Source: Candidatus Moraniibacteriota bacterium
GTDB lineage: Bacteria; Patescibacteriota; Minisyncoccia; Moranbacterales; UBA1568
Assembly: GCA_030690925.1 (NCBI GenBank)
Contig: JAUYFO010000052.1
Location: 1-6,086, forward strand
Direction of reading: 5' to 3'
DNA length: 6,086 nt
In this document: positions 1 to 5,287 of the stretch, one piece after another
Position numbering within the stretch: position 1 is the stretch's first letter
Layout: each line of letters begins with the position of its first letter
Position numbers and translations under genes: made by a program
Notes under the pieces: model-generated
The model's database searches: none
Seen by the model: the letters and a program-made list of their open reading frames with translations, nothing else
Told to the model about the DNA's origin: nothing

Positions 1-282
1 GCCGAGGTCGCCTACTTTTTCGATTGCTGGCCCCGAGGTGACCTTGATACCGACACCCATTTCTTTGGCGATGATGTGTGCCAGCGTCGTTTTGCCCAAT
101 CCAGCCGGGCCGTAGAGTAACACGTGATCAATATTTTCTGCTCGTTTCTTGGCAGCCTGGATGAAAATACCGAGATGGCGTTTTATTTTGTCTTGCCCGA
201 TGTAGTCAGCGAAACTTTGCGGACGCAGCGTCATATCGAGATTTTGCTCCTCGGCCAGTGGTTCCAATTCGGAATGAATCAT
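1..282 (-). CDS. ruvB: Holliday junction branch migration ATPase RuvB, N-terminal part (cut by window edge)
   Basis: RuvB is the AAA+ motor that, with RuvA, drives branch migration of Holliday junctions during recombinational repair. The 94 residues visible contain the family's opening block LRPQSFADYIGQ (19-30), then an IDHVLLYGPAGLGKTTLA stretch (51-68) holding the Walker A P-loop with Lys64, and the hallmark TSGPAIEK (82-89) just before the edge. The rest of the AAA+ domain and the winged-helix domain lie to the left of base 1. The ATG at 280-282 gives the usual short N-terminal lead before LRP. No Shine-Dalgarno sequence precedes it. A possible promoter lies about 45 bases upstream, overlapping a divergent promoter for the neighbouring RNA. 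The gene is certain from sequence; only the exact start is open. Confidence 0.96.
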   Translation of the reverse strand, partial: MIHSELEPLAEEQNLDMTLRPQSFADYIGQDKIKRHLGIFIQAAKKRAENIDHVLLYGPAGLGKTTLAHIIAKEMGVGIKVTSGPAIEKVGDLG

Positions 283-329
283 AAGAAAATATGCTCAAAT
301 AAGGGAAAAAATGATGTCTTTGTCTCTGT

Positions 330-358
330 AGTGTACCACTCCTTGACAAAAAAACCAA
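330..358 (-). promoter_or_regulatory. Candidate sigma-70 promoter for ruvB
   Basis: Read on the minus strand, TTGGTT (353-358) and TACACT (330-335) are 17 bases apart, and TGG directly before TACACT makes an extended -10. Transcription would start near base 323, about 40 bases before the ruvB ATG. The -35 is a poor match. The site overlaps the stronger plus-strand promoter at 343-371, so the two could not easily be occupied together. Confidence 0.35.
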
Positions 359-371
359 GACATGCTATTAT
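343..371 (+). promoter_or_regulatory. Strong sigma-70 promoter for the structured RNA
   Basis: TTGACA (343-348) is a perfect -35; TATTAT (366-371) matches the -10 consensus at five of six bases; the spacer is exactly 17; and TGC just before the -10 gives an extended -10 element. Transcription should begin near base 377. No credible protein gene follows before the terminator at 627-660, so the promoter appears to drive a non-coding RNA. Confidence 0.8.
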
Positions 372-376
372 CAAGG

Positions 377-660
377 GTCATTTGAAAAACAAGTCTACCT
401 ATTTTGTTATAGGCCTGCTCGCCGTACTTTTCTTTTCGAGTGAAATGTGGGCGGGGCTGCTTCACATGTAGACAATTGGGGATTTCTATCTTTTATCCGC
501 AACACGGGAATTGTTGCCAAGATCCGGGTAGGGTGGTTTCGGCTGCGCTATACCTCGACACTTTTCCTTTCCTCTCGCTCCTATGCTTGAGGTTTTGTCT
601 ACAGCTGAAGCAGCACATCGAACGCTAAAAAACTCTCTCCACCATGGAAGAGGGTTTTTT
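377..660 (+). ncRNA. Unassigned structured non-coding RNA, about 280 nt
   Basis: A consensus promoter lies immediately upstream and an intrinsic terminator closes the unit. Between them, 456-464 pairs perfectly with 606-614 (9 bp), and after a 2x2 internal loop 467-475 pairs perfectly with 595-603 (9 bp), an 18-bp long-range helix enclosing about 120 nt. Inside it, 499-504 pairs with 512-517 around a 7-nt loop, and 552-556 can pair with 589-593. On the 5' side, 418-423 can pair with 450-455, abutting the long helix, and 398-402 with 409-413. The short open reading frames here have no ribosome site or recognisable protein. I looked for hallmarks of RNase P (GAGGAAAGUCC and ACAGAAA segments), tmRNA (tRNA-like ends), SRP RNA (GGAAGCAGC loop region) and 6S RNA (one rod with a central bubble) and found none convincingly. 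A strongly diverged member of a known class remains possible. The RNA unit is well supported; its identity is unknown. Confidence 0.65.
627..660. terminator. Bidirectional intrinsic terminator (structured RNA and pilB)
   Basis: AAAAAACTCTCTCC (627-640) pairs with GG-AGAGGGTTTTTT (646-660), with one wobble, a bulged A648 and a 5-base loop. On the plus strand the stem runs into T6 and ends the RNA starting near 377. On the minus strand the complement of the A6 tract gives T6 and ends pilB, whose stop codon is 11 bases away. Confidence 0.85.
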
Positions 661-671
661 GTTTGCTCATG

Positions 672-2447
672 TTACACCTCTTCTTGTGTACCCCCTTTGG
701 CAATCGTTTCCTTCACGTTGCTATCGGAGAGGATGTCATCGTAGAGACTCTGCAGGGCCTCTTCTTTGCCGGCACTGTCCCACACTTCGTCCATGGTAGT
801 GTTGCCGTCAATCACTTTGAGGATACCGTCCTGACTCATGGTGAGCATGCCGTCCTCGATGGCTGCTGCGCGGATTTCGTTTTCCAGAGCACCGGAAGAA
901 ATGAGGGCGCCCATCTTTTCATTGACCGGAAAGACTTCGAAGATGCCCTTGCGCCCTCGGTAGCCGGTGAAGTTGCAGTCATTGCAGCCGGCGGGCTTGT
1001 AGAGGAGAGGGATATCATCAGGAATTACGACGCCCGCTTTCGGAGAAATATAGGAGAGGATCTTTTTCAGGGCAGTCACGGTTTTTTGTGCCGGGACATA
1101 GGAAGCCTTGCATTTGGGGCAGAGGATGCGCACCAGGCGCTGAGCGATGAAGATGCTCACCCCCGTAACGATGGAGGAGGTCTTGGCCCCGAGCTCCATG
1201 AGACGGGCGATAGAGGCGGCAGCGCTGTTGGTGTGGAGGGTAGAGAAGACGAGGTGACCCGTGAGGGCAGCATTGAGGGCAATATCAGCAGTCTCTTCAT
1301 CGCGGATTTCTCCAACCAATATGATATCGGGGTCCTGACGGACGATGGCGCGTAGGCCCTGAGCAAAGGTATAGGACTTGTCTTTGGACACTTCGGTTTG
1401 GACGATGCCAGGGAGGACGTACTCGATTGGGTCCTCGATAGTAATAATCTTGAGATGAGGCGAGTTGACGCTGTTGAGGAGGCTGTAGAGGGTAGTGGTC
1501 TTACCGGAACCGGTCGGTCCGGTGTTGAGGATCATACCGAAGGGCCTTTCTGTCTGGCGTTTGACTTCATCGTAGGCACGGCCACGCAGCCCCAGTTCCT
1601 CCACCGGGACAAAGGCTTCTTCACCGGTGAGGAGACGCATATTGATGCTCTCGCCGTGGTTGCCAGGAATGATGTTGACTCGGACATCAATGCGCTTCTT
1701 TTCCAGTTCCACGAAAAAATGTCCGTCCTGAGAGCGGTCTCGGATATTGATCTTCATTTTCGAAATCATTTTGACCCGTGAGAGGGCCAGGCGGTAGATC
1801 TCGTTTGGGAGCTGGCCGATTTCCTGGAGCTCACCATCGATTCGGTAACGCAGACGCACTGTGTCCTCGAAGGGTTCGAAGTGGATATCGCTGGAGCGGA
1901 GCTTGTAGGCCCCGGCGATAATGATTTCTAGGATACGCGAGGTCGGAATCTTGGAGGCATTGTGTTTGATTTCCAAAAGCTCGCTGAAGTCAGATTCAAA
2001 TTTCTGAAGATCATCCCCTTTGAGGGTGACGTGCATGAAATCCAGGTTTTCGATCAGTGGCTTCTTGTCATACTCGTGCCAGGCCTTTTCGATCGAGGGG
2101 CGAGACACCAGAAAAAACTCTGGTTCCAATCCCAGGTCGGTGGCTATAGTGGTAAGGGCGGTGCGGGCTGCCACGTTCTCTGGTTCCGAGAGCGCAATAC
2201 GCAATTTCCCCTTGTCTTTTTGGAAGAGGGCCGCCCCATAGCTCATGGCCTGTTCTTTGGTAAGGAGAAAAACGATTTTTTCATCAACGGGATAGATGCC
2301 CAGGTCAAGGTACCGCAGCCCATGTTTTTCGGCAGCGAGCGCAGTCTCTTCTTCGATCGATCGAGAGCGCAGCGCGTCGAGGACCTTGCTGGTATATTCG
2401 GCATTGGCATCGGACGAGGCATCATCCTTGTGCACGACGTAGACCAT
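672..2447 (-). CDS. pilB: Type IV pilus assembly ATPase PilB (GspE/PulE family)
   Basis: This is the cytoplasmic hexameric ATPase that powers pilus extension. The 591 residues follow family order: an MshEN/T2SSE_N-type domain (about 31-125), the N2 domain (about 165-275, with SSDIHFEP at 185-192 and RYRIDGELQ at 200-208), and the RecA-like domain. Walker A GPTGSGKTT is at 310-318 (Lys316), the Asp box ITIEDPIEY at 335-343, Walker B with the conserved Glu in ILVGEIRDEETA (376-387), and the His box TGHLVFSTLHTN (396-407). Two CxxC pairs (443/446 and 488/491) form the usual zinc site. All catalytic motifs look intact. After residue 550 there is a roughly 40-residue acidic tail, longer than the short end usual in PilB. 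It could be GspE, but CPR genomes normally carry type IV pili rather than type II secretion, so PilB is preferred. No pilC or pilT lies next to it here. No Shine-Dalgarno precedes the ATG. Confidence 0.95.
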   Translation of the reverse strand: MVYVVHKDDASSDANAEYTSKVLDALRSRSIEEETALAAEKHGLRYLDLGIYPVDEKIVFLLTKEQAMSYGAALFQKDKGKLRIALSEPENVAARTALTTIATDLGLEPEFFLVSRPSIEKAWHEYDKKPLIENLDFMHVTLKGDDLQKFESDFSELLEIKHNASKIPTSRILEIIIAGAYKLRSSDIHFEPFEDTVRLRYRIDGELQEIGQLPNEIYRLALSRVKMISKMKINIRDRSQDGHFFVELEKKRIDVRVNIIPGNHGESINMRLLTGEEAFVPVEELGLRGRAYDEVKRQTERPFGMILNTGPTGSGKTTTLYSLLNSVNSPHLKIITIEDPIEYVLPGIVQTEVSKDKSYTFAQGLRAIVRQDPDIILVGEIRDEETADIALNAALTGHLVFSTLHTNSAAASIARLMELGAKTSSIVTGVSIFIAQRLVRILCPKCKASYVPAQKTVTALKKILSYISPKAGVVIPDDIPLLYKPAGCNDCNFTGYRGRKGIFEVFPVNEKMGALISSGALENEIRAAAIEDGMLTMSQDGILKVIDGNTTMDEVWDSAGKEEALQSLYDDILSDSNVKETIAKGGTQEEV

Positions 2448-2487
2448 AGAAAATATATTTGTTTGAGATGGATGAGCAGTTTCTTAC

Positions 2488-2517
2488 ATTGTACCTCACA
2501 TATGATTCTGTAAGCAA
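2488..2517 (-). promoter_or_regulatory. Candidate sigma-70 promoter for pilB
   Basis: On the minus strand TTGCTT (2512-2517) and TACAAT (2488-2493) are separated by 18 bases. The -10 matches five of six consensus bases. Transcription would start near 2481, giving a leader of about 35 bases. The -35 touches the T-tract of the upstream gene's terminator, as expected if pilB is transcribed separately from the DHH-like gene. Confidence 0.45.
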
Positions 2518-2546
2518 AAAACCACCCAGGAGAATGAATGGTTTTT
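2516..2546 (-). terminator. Intrinsic terminator of the DHH-like gene
   Basis: On the minus strand AAAAACCA (2546-2539) pairs with TGGTTTTT (2524-2517) around a 14-base loop, and the T run continues through 2516. It lies 20 bases after the TAA of the DHH-like gene. The stem is AT-rich and could act weakly, so some read-through into pilB is possible. Confidence 0.55.
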
Positions 2547-2566
2547 GTCAGATCTTTTTGCCCCCA

Positions 2567-3712
2567 TTACTTAGCAATGAGCAGAGTTTGCATTTTTTCG
2601 ATGGTCAGGCGTTCAGCTTCGTCGAGAGAATTGACGGCCAGCGTGAATTCCAAAGTATCGCCATGAAGCACCCCTTCTTTGAAGCGTTCAGAAAGCAGGG
2701 TGAGACTTTCACTGCTCGCAGCTTTAATCAGACCTTTCACTTGGATGTGACTTTCTGGATAGAGAATGAGAAAGAACTGGCCAGAGGAGTAGTTCCCCCG
2801 GATTTTTTCGAGGACACGTGGCAGATCATCAGCGTGAGCGCGTGACTGCACCAGGTCTTCCACGGTGACCAGGGCCCAGATCAGTTTCAGTTCCTCGTTC
2901 CACTTCACCCCGGCCATGACTCGGCCCCATAGCTTGAGGAGATGGAGAGGTTGAGTTTTAAAGAGAGAACGGATGATTTTCTGCTGATCGGCTCCTTTGT
3001 CCATGAGACGAGAAGCAATTTGGAGGGATTTGGGAGTGGTATTCTTTTTCTGAAAACTTTCCGTGGCACTGATAATCCCAGCCAGTAAGCTTTCACTGAT
3101 CAGCTCATCAATAGGCCAAAGGGTATTTTTTTCGAGCATCTCGGCCAATATTTCGGATGTTGAAGAAGCGGTAATGTCGACGAGGTTAATCTGGCCGAAG
3201 AGTTCGTTGTCAGAATGATTGTCGATATTGATGATAGGCAGTTCATAGAAGATATCGGGATTTTCCTCGTAGATTTTCCCCAAGTGTTCTTTGTCAGGCG
3301 AGCCGATGACGATAGCCAGATCAAATTTGAATTGAGCCGGGATGAAAGAGAAATCGCGGGGATCGATAGCGCCGTTTTCCGGGGTGAGATAGACGCGGAT
3401 TTCATCAGCGGTCTTTTCAGTGCGGACGTTGATAATCTTGTTGCGGGTGGTACTAAATGACAGAACAAAATCACGGGCTCCGGTAATAGTGGGGAGCAGG
3501 TGCTCTGGTTCGCCGAGAAAGGCTAGGACCTCTTTGTCTTTGGTGATGTTTTCTCCGGCCAAATAAGCAGTTTTGCCGATGTTTTTCAGAAAAAAAGCCA
3601 GGGCAAAGGCGGTGGCCAAGGCATCGCGGCTGGGGTAGCTGGGAAGAATAATCAACGGAGCAGCAGCCTTTTTCAGGAGTTCTTCGAATTGCTGGAGCGA
3701 GGAGAGAGACAT
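2567..3712 (-). CDS. DHH-family (NrnA/RecJ-like) protein, probably catalytically inactive
   Basis: The 381-residue length and layout match NrnA-type DHH/DHHA1 phosphoesterases, which degrade short oligoribonucleotides or pAp with Mn2+. Recognisable blocks: SYPSRDALATAFALAFFLK (25-43) for family motif I (HxxPDxDAxGSxxAL); FDLAIVIGSPD (130-140) for the block that normally carries a metal-binding Asp; INIDNHSDNELFGQINLVD (161-179) for the DHH motif; and LLAGIISATESFQKKNTTP (209-227) for GIxxDTxxFxxxxT. Key residues differ: the motif I His is Ser25 and its first Asp is Ser28, the second-block Asp is Gly137, DHH is Asp-Asn-His (164-166), and the fourth Asp is Ala216. The C-terminal GGGGHxxAAG motif of DHHA1 is also absent (KEGVLHGD at 345-352). 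Family membership is clear from the scaffold; loss of catalysis is inferred from these substitutions. The frame is open and intact, so it is kept as a protein rather than decaying. No Shine-Dalgarno precedes the ATG. Confidence 0.82.
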   Translation of the reverse strand: MSLSSLQQFEELLKKAAAPLIILPSYPSRDALATAFALAFFLKNIGKTAYLAGENITKDKEVLAFLGEPEHLLPTITGARDFVLSFSTTRNKIINVRTEKTADEIRVYLTPENGAIDPRDFSFIPAQFKFDLAIVIGSPDKEHLGKIYEENPDIFYELPIINIDNHSDNELFGQINLVDITASSTSEILAEMLEKNTLWPIDELISESLLAGIISATESFQKKNTTPKSLQIASRLMDKGADQQKIIRSLFKTQPLHLLKLWGRVMAGVKWNEELKLIWALVTVEDLVQSRAHADDLPRVLEKIRGNYSSGQFFLILYPESHIQVKGLIKAASSESLTLLSERFKEGVLHGDTLEFTLAVNSLDEAERLTIEKMQTLLIAK

Positions 3713-3721
3713 ACGGGAAAA

Positions 3722-3749
3722 AATTTCTAATTTCTAATTTTCAATTTCT
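3722..3749. repeat. Four tandem 7-bp repeats, AATTTCT type
   Basis: Units are AATTTCT (3722-3728), AATTTCT (3729-3735), AATTTTC (3736-3742) and AATTTCT (3743-3749), followed by AAT. They sit ten bases upstream of the DHH-like gene's ATG, within the divergent gap to tsaE. The rest of this gap (to 3869) shows no gene. Confidence 0.8.
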
Positions 3750-3831
3750 AATAGGAAATCCATCCCAGGAGAAAAAGATAGATAGTCAAAGGTACCAGAG
3801 AGTAACGAGGGTGTCAAATCTCGGCTCTGCC

Positions 3832-3860
3832 TCGCCAGAAAGAACATTTTGCGATAGGAT
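3832..3860 (+). promoter_or_regulatory. Weak candidate promoter for tsaE
   Basis: TCGCCA (3832-3837) and TAGGAT (3855-3860) each match consensus at four of six bases and are 17 apart. The predicted start, near 3867, is only about three bases before the tsaE ATG, which would make the message essentially leaderless. The match is weak and the call rests mainly on spacing and position. Confidence 0.3.
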
Positions 3861-3869
3861 ACAGGCACT

Positions 3870-4310
3870 ATGGAATACTCCCGTACCACCGCTTCCCCTG
3901 AAGATACCGAAGCCTTTGGGGGTGAACTTGTCCAGGATATTTCGCCTGGGACATTGCTTTGCTTGTACGGTAATCTGGGGTCTGGCAAAACCACTTTCGT
4001 ACAGGGAATTTTGGCGGCGCTCGGTGCCAATCGGCCTTTTGTCAGCCCCACCTTTGTTATAATGAAACAGTACGAGCTGCCTACTCCAAGTGCCACCGGA
4101 ATACAGCGGGTCTATCATGCTGACGCCTATCGAGTGGAAACCAAAGATTTCCGCGAACTGGGCTTTGCTGAATGGTGTGCTGATCCGGAAGGCTTGGTTA
4201 TTCTGGAATGGCCAGAGCGTATCGCCGACATTCTCCCCGAAAAAAGAATCGACATTACCTTTCGGGCACTGACAGAAACGAAACGGGAGATAACTTTGGA
4301 GGAAAGATGA
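3870..4310 (+). CDS. tsaE: tRNA threonylcarbamoyladenosine synthesis ATPase TsaE
   Basis: TsaE (YjeE) is the P-loop ATPase that works with TsaB and TsaD to put the threonylcarbamoyl group on A37 of ANN-decoding tRNAs in the cytoplasm. At 146 residues it has the normal family length. Visible motifs: Walker A GNLGSGKTT (34-42, Lys40), the switch-like SPTF (59-62), HADAYR (83-88) with its conserved Asp85, and LEWPERI (112-118), the family's EWxER signature. The ATG is the first start after an in-frame TAG at 3855-3857. No Shine-Dalgarno is visible. The gene starts a plus-strand group, with DUF5674 39 bases downstream; tsaB and tsaD are not in this window. Confidence 0.95.
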   Translation: MEYSRTTASPEDTEAFGGELVQDISPGTLLCLYGNLGSGKTTFVQGILAALGANRPFVSPTFVIMKQYELPTPSATGIQRVYHADAYRVETKDFRELGFAEWCADPEGLVILEWPERIADILPEKRIDITFRALTETKREITLEER

Positions 4311-4315
4311 TTTTC

Positions 4316-4345
4316 TTGATAGACTGGAGAATACTTTGATTAAAT
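4316..4345 (+). promoter_or_regulatory. Candidate extended -10 promoter before the DUF5674 gene
   Basis: TTGATA (4316-4321) matches the -35 at five of six bases. TTAAAT (4340-4345) follows after 18 bases and is preceded by TGA, an extended -10. The start of transcription would fall at or just past the ATG at 4350, so it would yield a leaderless message or be a chance match. The alternative is simple read-through from tsaE. Confidence 0.35.
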
Positions 4346-4349
4346 ACCT

Positions 4350-4697
4350 ATGCAACTCGTCACTCAGGAAAAAAAAATAAGCCGCGAAACACTGCAGATT
4401 TTTTCTGAAAAAATGTTTGGCGGTCTGGTCAAGGCGGTGGTGGATATCAATCAAGCAATCATGCTGGTAGATGCCGAGATGCACGCCGATGAAGAAACGG
4501 TTTTACTGGAACAAGGATCACAGCAGGCAGCTCTCTGGGGTATCAACCTCTATCCGGCTGAAGAGGGAGGATCTTTCCTGGAATTTGACTCGATGATCAA
4601 TATCCGTCCCGGACAGGGCAATCGCTCGCGCGGAGTAGAAGATGTGGAGACACAAGAAAAAATAAGAAAAATCGTGGAAAATTTGGTAGAACTATGA
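4350..4697 (+). CDS. DUF5674 family protein
   Basis: The 115 residues match the pattern I know for DUF5674, a small family of unknown function common in CPR bacteria. Conserved blocks are FGGLVKAVVDI (23-33), HADEE (45-49), LLEQGS (52-57), LWGINLYP (62-69) and EFDSMINIRPGQGNRSRGVE (78-97). The dense invariant polar residues (His45, Asp47, Glu48, Glu49, and the RPGQGNRSR run) suggest a binding or catalytic site, but no activity is established. There is no signal peptide or membrane segment, so it should be cytoplasmic. Its TGA stop overlaps the ATG of the next gene (ATGA at 4694-4697), pointing to translational coupling and a joint role. No Shine-Dalgarno precedes the ATG. Confidence 0.88.
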   Translation: MQLVTQEKKISRETLQIFSEKMFGGLVKAVVDINQAIMLVDAEMHADEETVLLEQGSQQAALWGINLYPAEEGGSFLEFDSMINIRPGQGNRSRGVEDVETQEKIRKIVENLVEL

Positions 4698-5029
4698 ACA
4701 TCGTTTTTCATCAAGGACTCACGGCGGAAAAGTGGCAGCGCTTTTCACTGTTGGAACAAATGGCCAATATTGGGAGCGAAGTGGGGCGCGCTATCAATTG
4801 GCGGAACAAAGGAAACCCTGTTCAAGCCGAAGCCGCTCTCTTCCGAGGATTAGAATTGTTTGACCTCACTCGTGAAGACCCAAAGAATCTGAGGCGCCTC
4901 CGAGAAGTGGGGCGTGCCCGTGAGGCTTTCCTGGATTTCTTTAGTGGTGACAACCAATATGGCTTTACCGGAGAAGCCTGGCAGAAATACTTCACTGACT
5001 TTGCCATCGCCGCCCGCCACAACCACTAA
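4694..5029 (+). CDS. Small conserved helical protein of unknown function, coupled to DUF5674
   Basis: This 111-residue protein is predicted mostly helical and soluble. It has the pattern WQRFSLLEQMANIGSEVGRAINW (14-36), then LFRGLELFDLTREDPKNLRRLREVGRAREAFLDFF (49-83), GDNQY (85-89) and KYFTDFAIAARH (98-109). I recall similar unannotated proteins (LAEQxxNIGSEVxRAIxW ... DFFxGDNxY ... YFxxFAxAAR) in many CPR genomes and some other bacteria, but know no function. The invariant-looking Glu21, Asn25, Gly27, Ser28, Glu29, Arg32 and the DFF-GDN segment are the likely functional positions. It starts inside the DUF5674 stop codon and has no ribosome site of its own, so translation probably depends on ribosomes finishing DUF5674. 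A toxin-antitoxin relation with DUF5674 is conceivable but nothing in the sequence shows it. Confidence 0.8.
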   Translation: MNIVFHQGLTAEKWQRFSLLEQMANIGSEVGRAINWRNKGNPVQAEAALFRGLELFDLTREDPKNLRRLREVGRAREAFLDFFSGDNQYGFTGEAWQKYFTDFAIAARHNH

Positions 5030-5074
5030 ATAATGAGTTTATCATTTCGTTGAAAGCACTCTGTAGTTTCGAAT

Positions 5075-5110
5075 AGCATCAAGTGGCCGGTCGTTCATTT
5101 GATTGATGCT
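5075..5110. repeat. Perfect 8-bp inverted repeat in gene-free spacer
   Basis: AGCATCAA (5075-5082) is the exact reverse complement of TTGATGCT (5103-5110), with a 20-base loop. It lies 45 bases after the preceding stop codon. A T6 run at 5127-5132 follows too far away for a standard terminator, although it may still help end the tsaE group. Confidence 0.5.
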
Positions 5111-5142
5111 TAGTGGCAGTGGGGGATTTTTTGGACAAGTTA

Positions 5143-5166
5143 AAAGGCTTTCTTGCAAAAGCCTTT
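5143..5166. repeat. Perfect 9-bp hairpin, terminator-like without a T-tract on the plus strand
   Basis: AAAGGCTTT (5143-5151) and AAAGCCTTT (5158-5166) are perfect reverse complements around the 6-base loop CTTGCA. On the plus strand it is followed by CGCGG, so it is not a canonical terminator. On the minus strand it runs into TTTT (5145-5142) but no minus-strand gene needs it. It may be an RNA processing or stability element at the end of the tsaE group. Confidence 0.5.
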
Positions 5167-5178
5167 CGCGGTGAAATT

Positions 5179-5210
5179 GGAACAGAAGACCAAAAGTTCC
5201 CGCGCGGAAC
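5179..5210. repeat. Mutually exclusive short hairpins (GGAAC / GTTCC / GGAAC)
   Basis: GTTCC (5196-5200) can pair with GGAAC upstream (5179-5183) or with GGAAC downstream (5206-5210, loop CGCGC). Only one pairing can form at a time. This sits upstream of the promoter at 5247-5275, so it would affect transcripts coming from the left, not the 73-aa gene's own message. Confidence 0.4.
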
Positions 5211-5246
5211 AAGAGAGAAAAACAGAGTTATAGAATATACCTTTTT

Positions 5247-5275
5247 TTGACAATGTCTCTTGATCAAGCTATACT
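5247..5275 (+). promoter_or_regulatory. Strong sigma-70 promoter of the 73-aa gene
   Basis: TTGACA (5247-5252) is a perfect -35, TATACT (5270-5275) matches the -10 at five of six bases, and the spacer is 17. A start near 5282 leaves about six bases before the ATG at 5288, too few for a ribosome binding site, so the message is predicted to be leaderless. The spacer contains the palindrome TTGATCAA (5260-5267), a possible operator. Confidence 0.8.
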
Positions 5276-5287
5276 GAGCGCACTATT

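Noticed and set aside
124..628. Two plus-strand open frames (124-471 and 440-628)
   Set aside because: The first is antisense to ruvB and then crosses the RNA promoter; the second lies across the long RNA helix. Neither has a ribosome site or family resemblance.
377..660. Identification of the RNA as 6S, tmRNA, RNase P or SRP RNA
   Set aside because: The diagnostic sequences or overall fold of each class were not found by eye, so I left it unassigned rather than force a name.
663..1355. A 230-codon open frame on the plus strand
   Set aside because: It is entirely antisense to pilB, whose motifs are unmistakable; the translation resembles no known protein.
1962..2513. A 183-codon plus-strand open frame
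   Set aside because: Antisense to the N-terminal part of pilB; explained by pilB codon constraints.
2567..3712. Calling the DHH-like gene a pseudogene
   Set aside because: The frame is uninterrupted at full family length with a conserved scaffold and its own terminator, so an inactive but maintained protein is more likely than decay.
3786..4484. A 232-codon open frame on the minus strand
   Set aside because: It is antisense to tsaE and the start of the DUF5674 gene, both with clear family motifs, and its translation is low in recognisable features.
5079..5267. A 62-codon minus-strand open frame in the gene-free spacer
   Set aside because: No ribosome site, no family resemblance, and it overlaps several inverted repeats and a strong plus-strand promoter.
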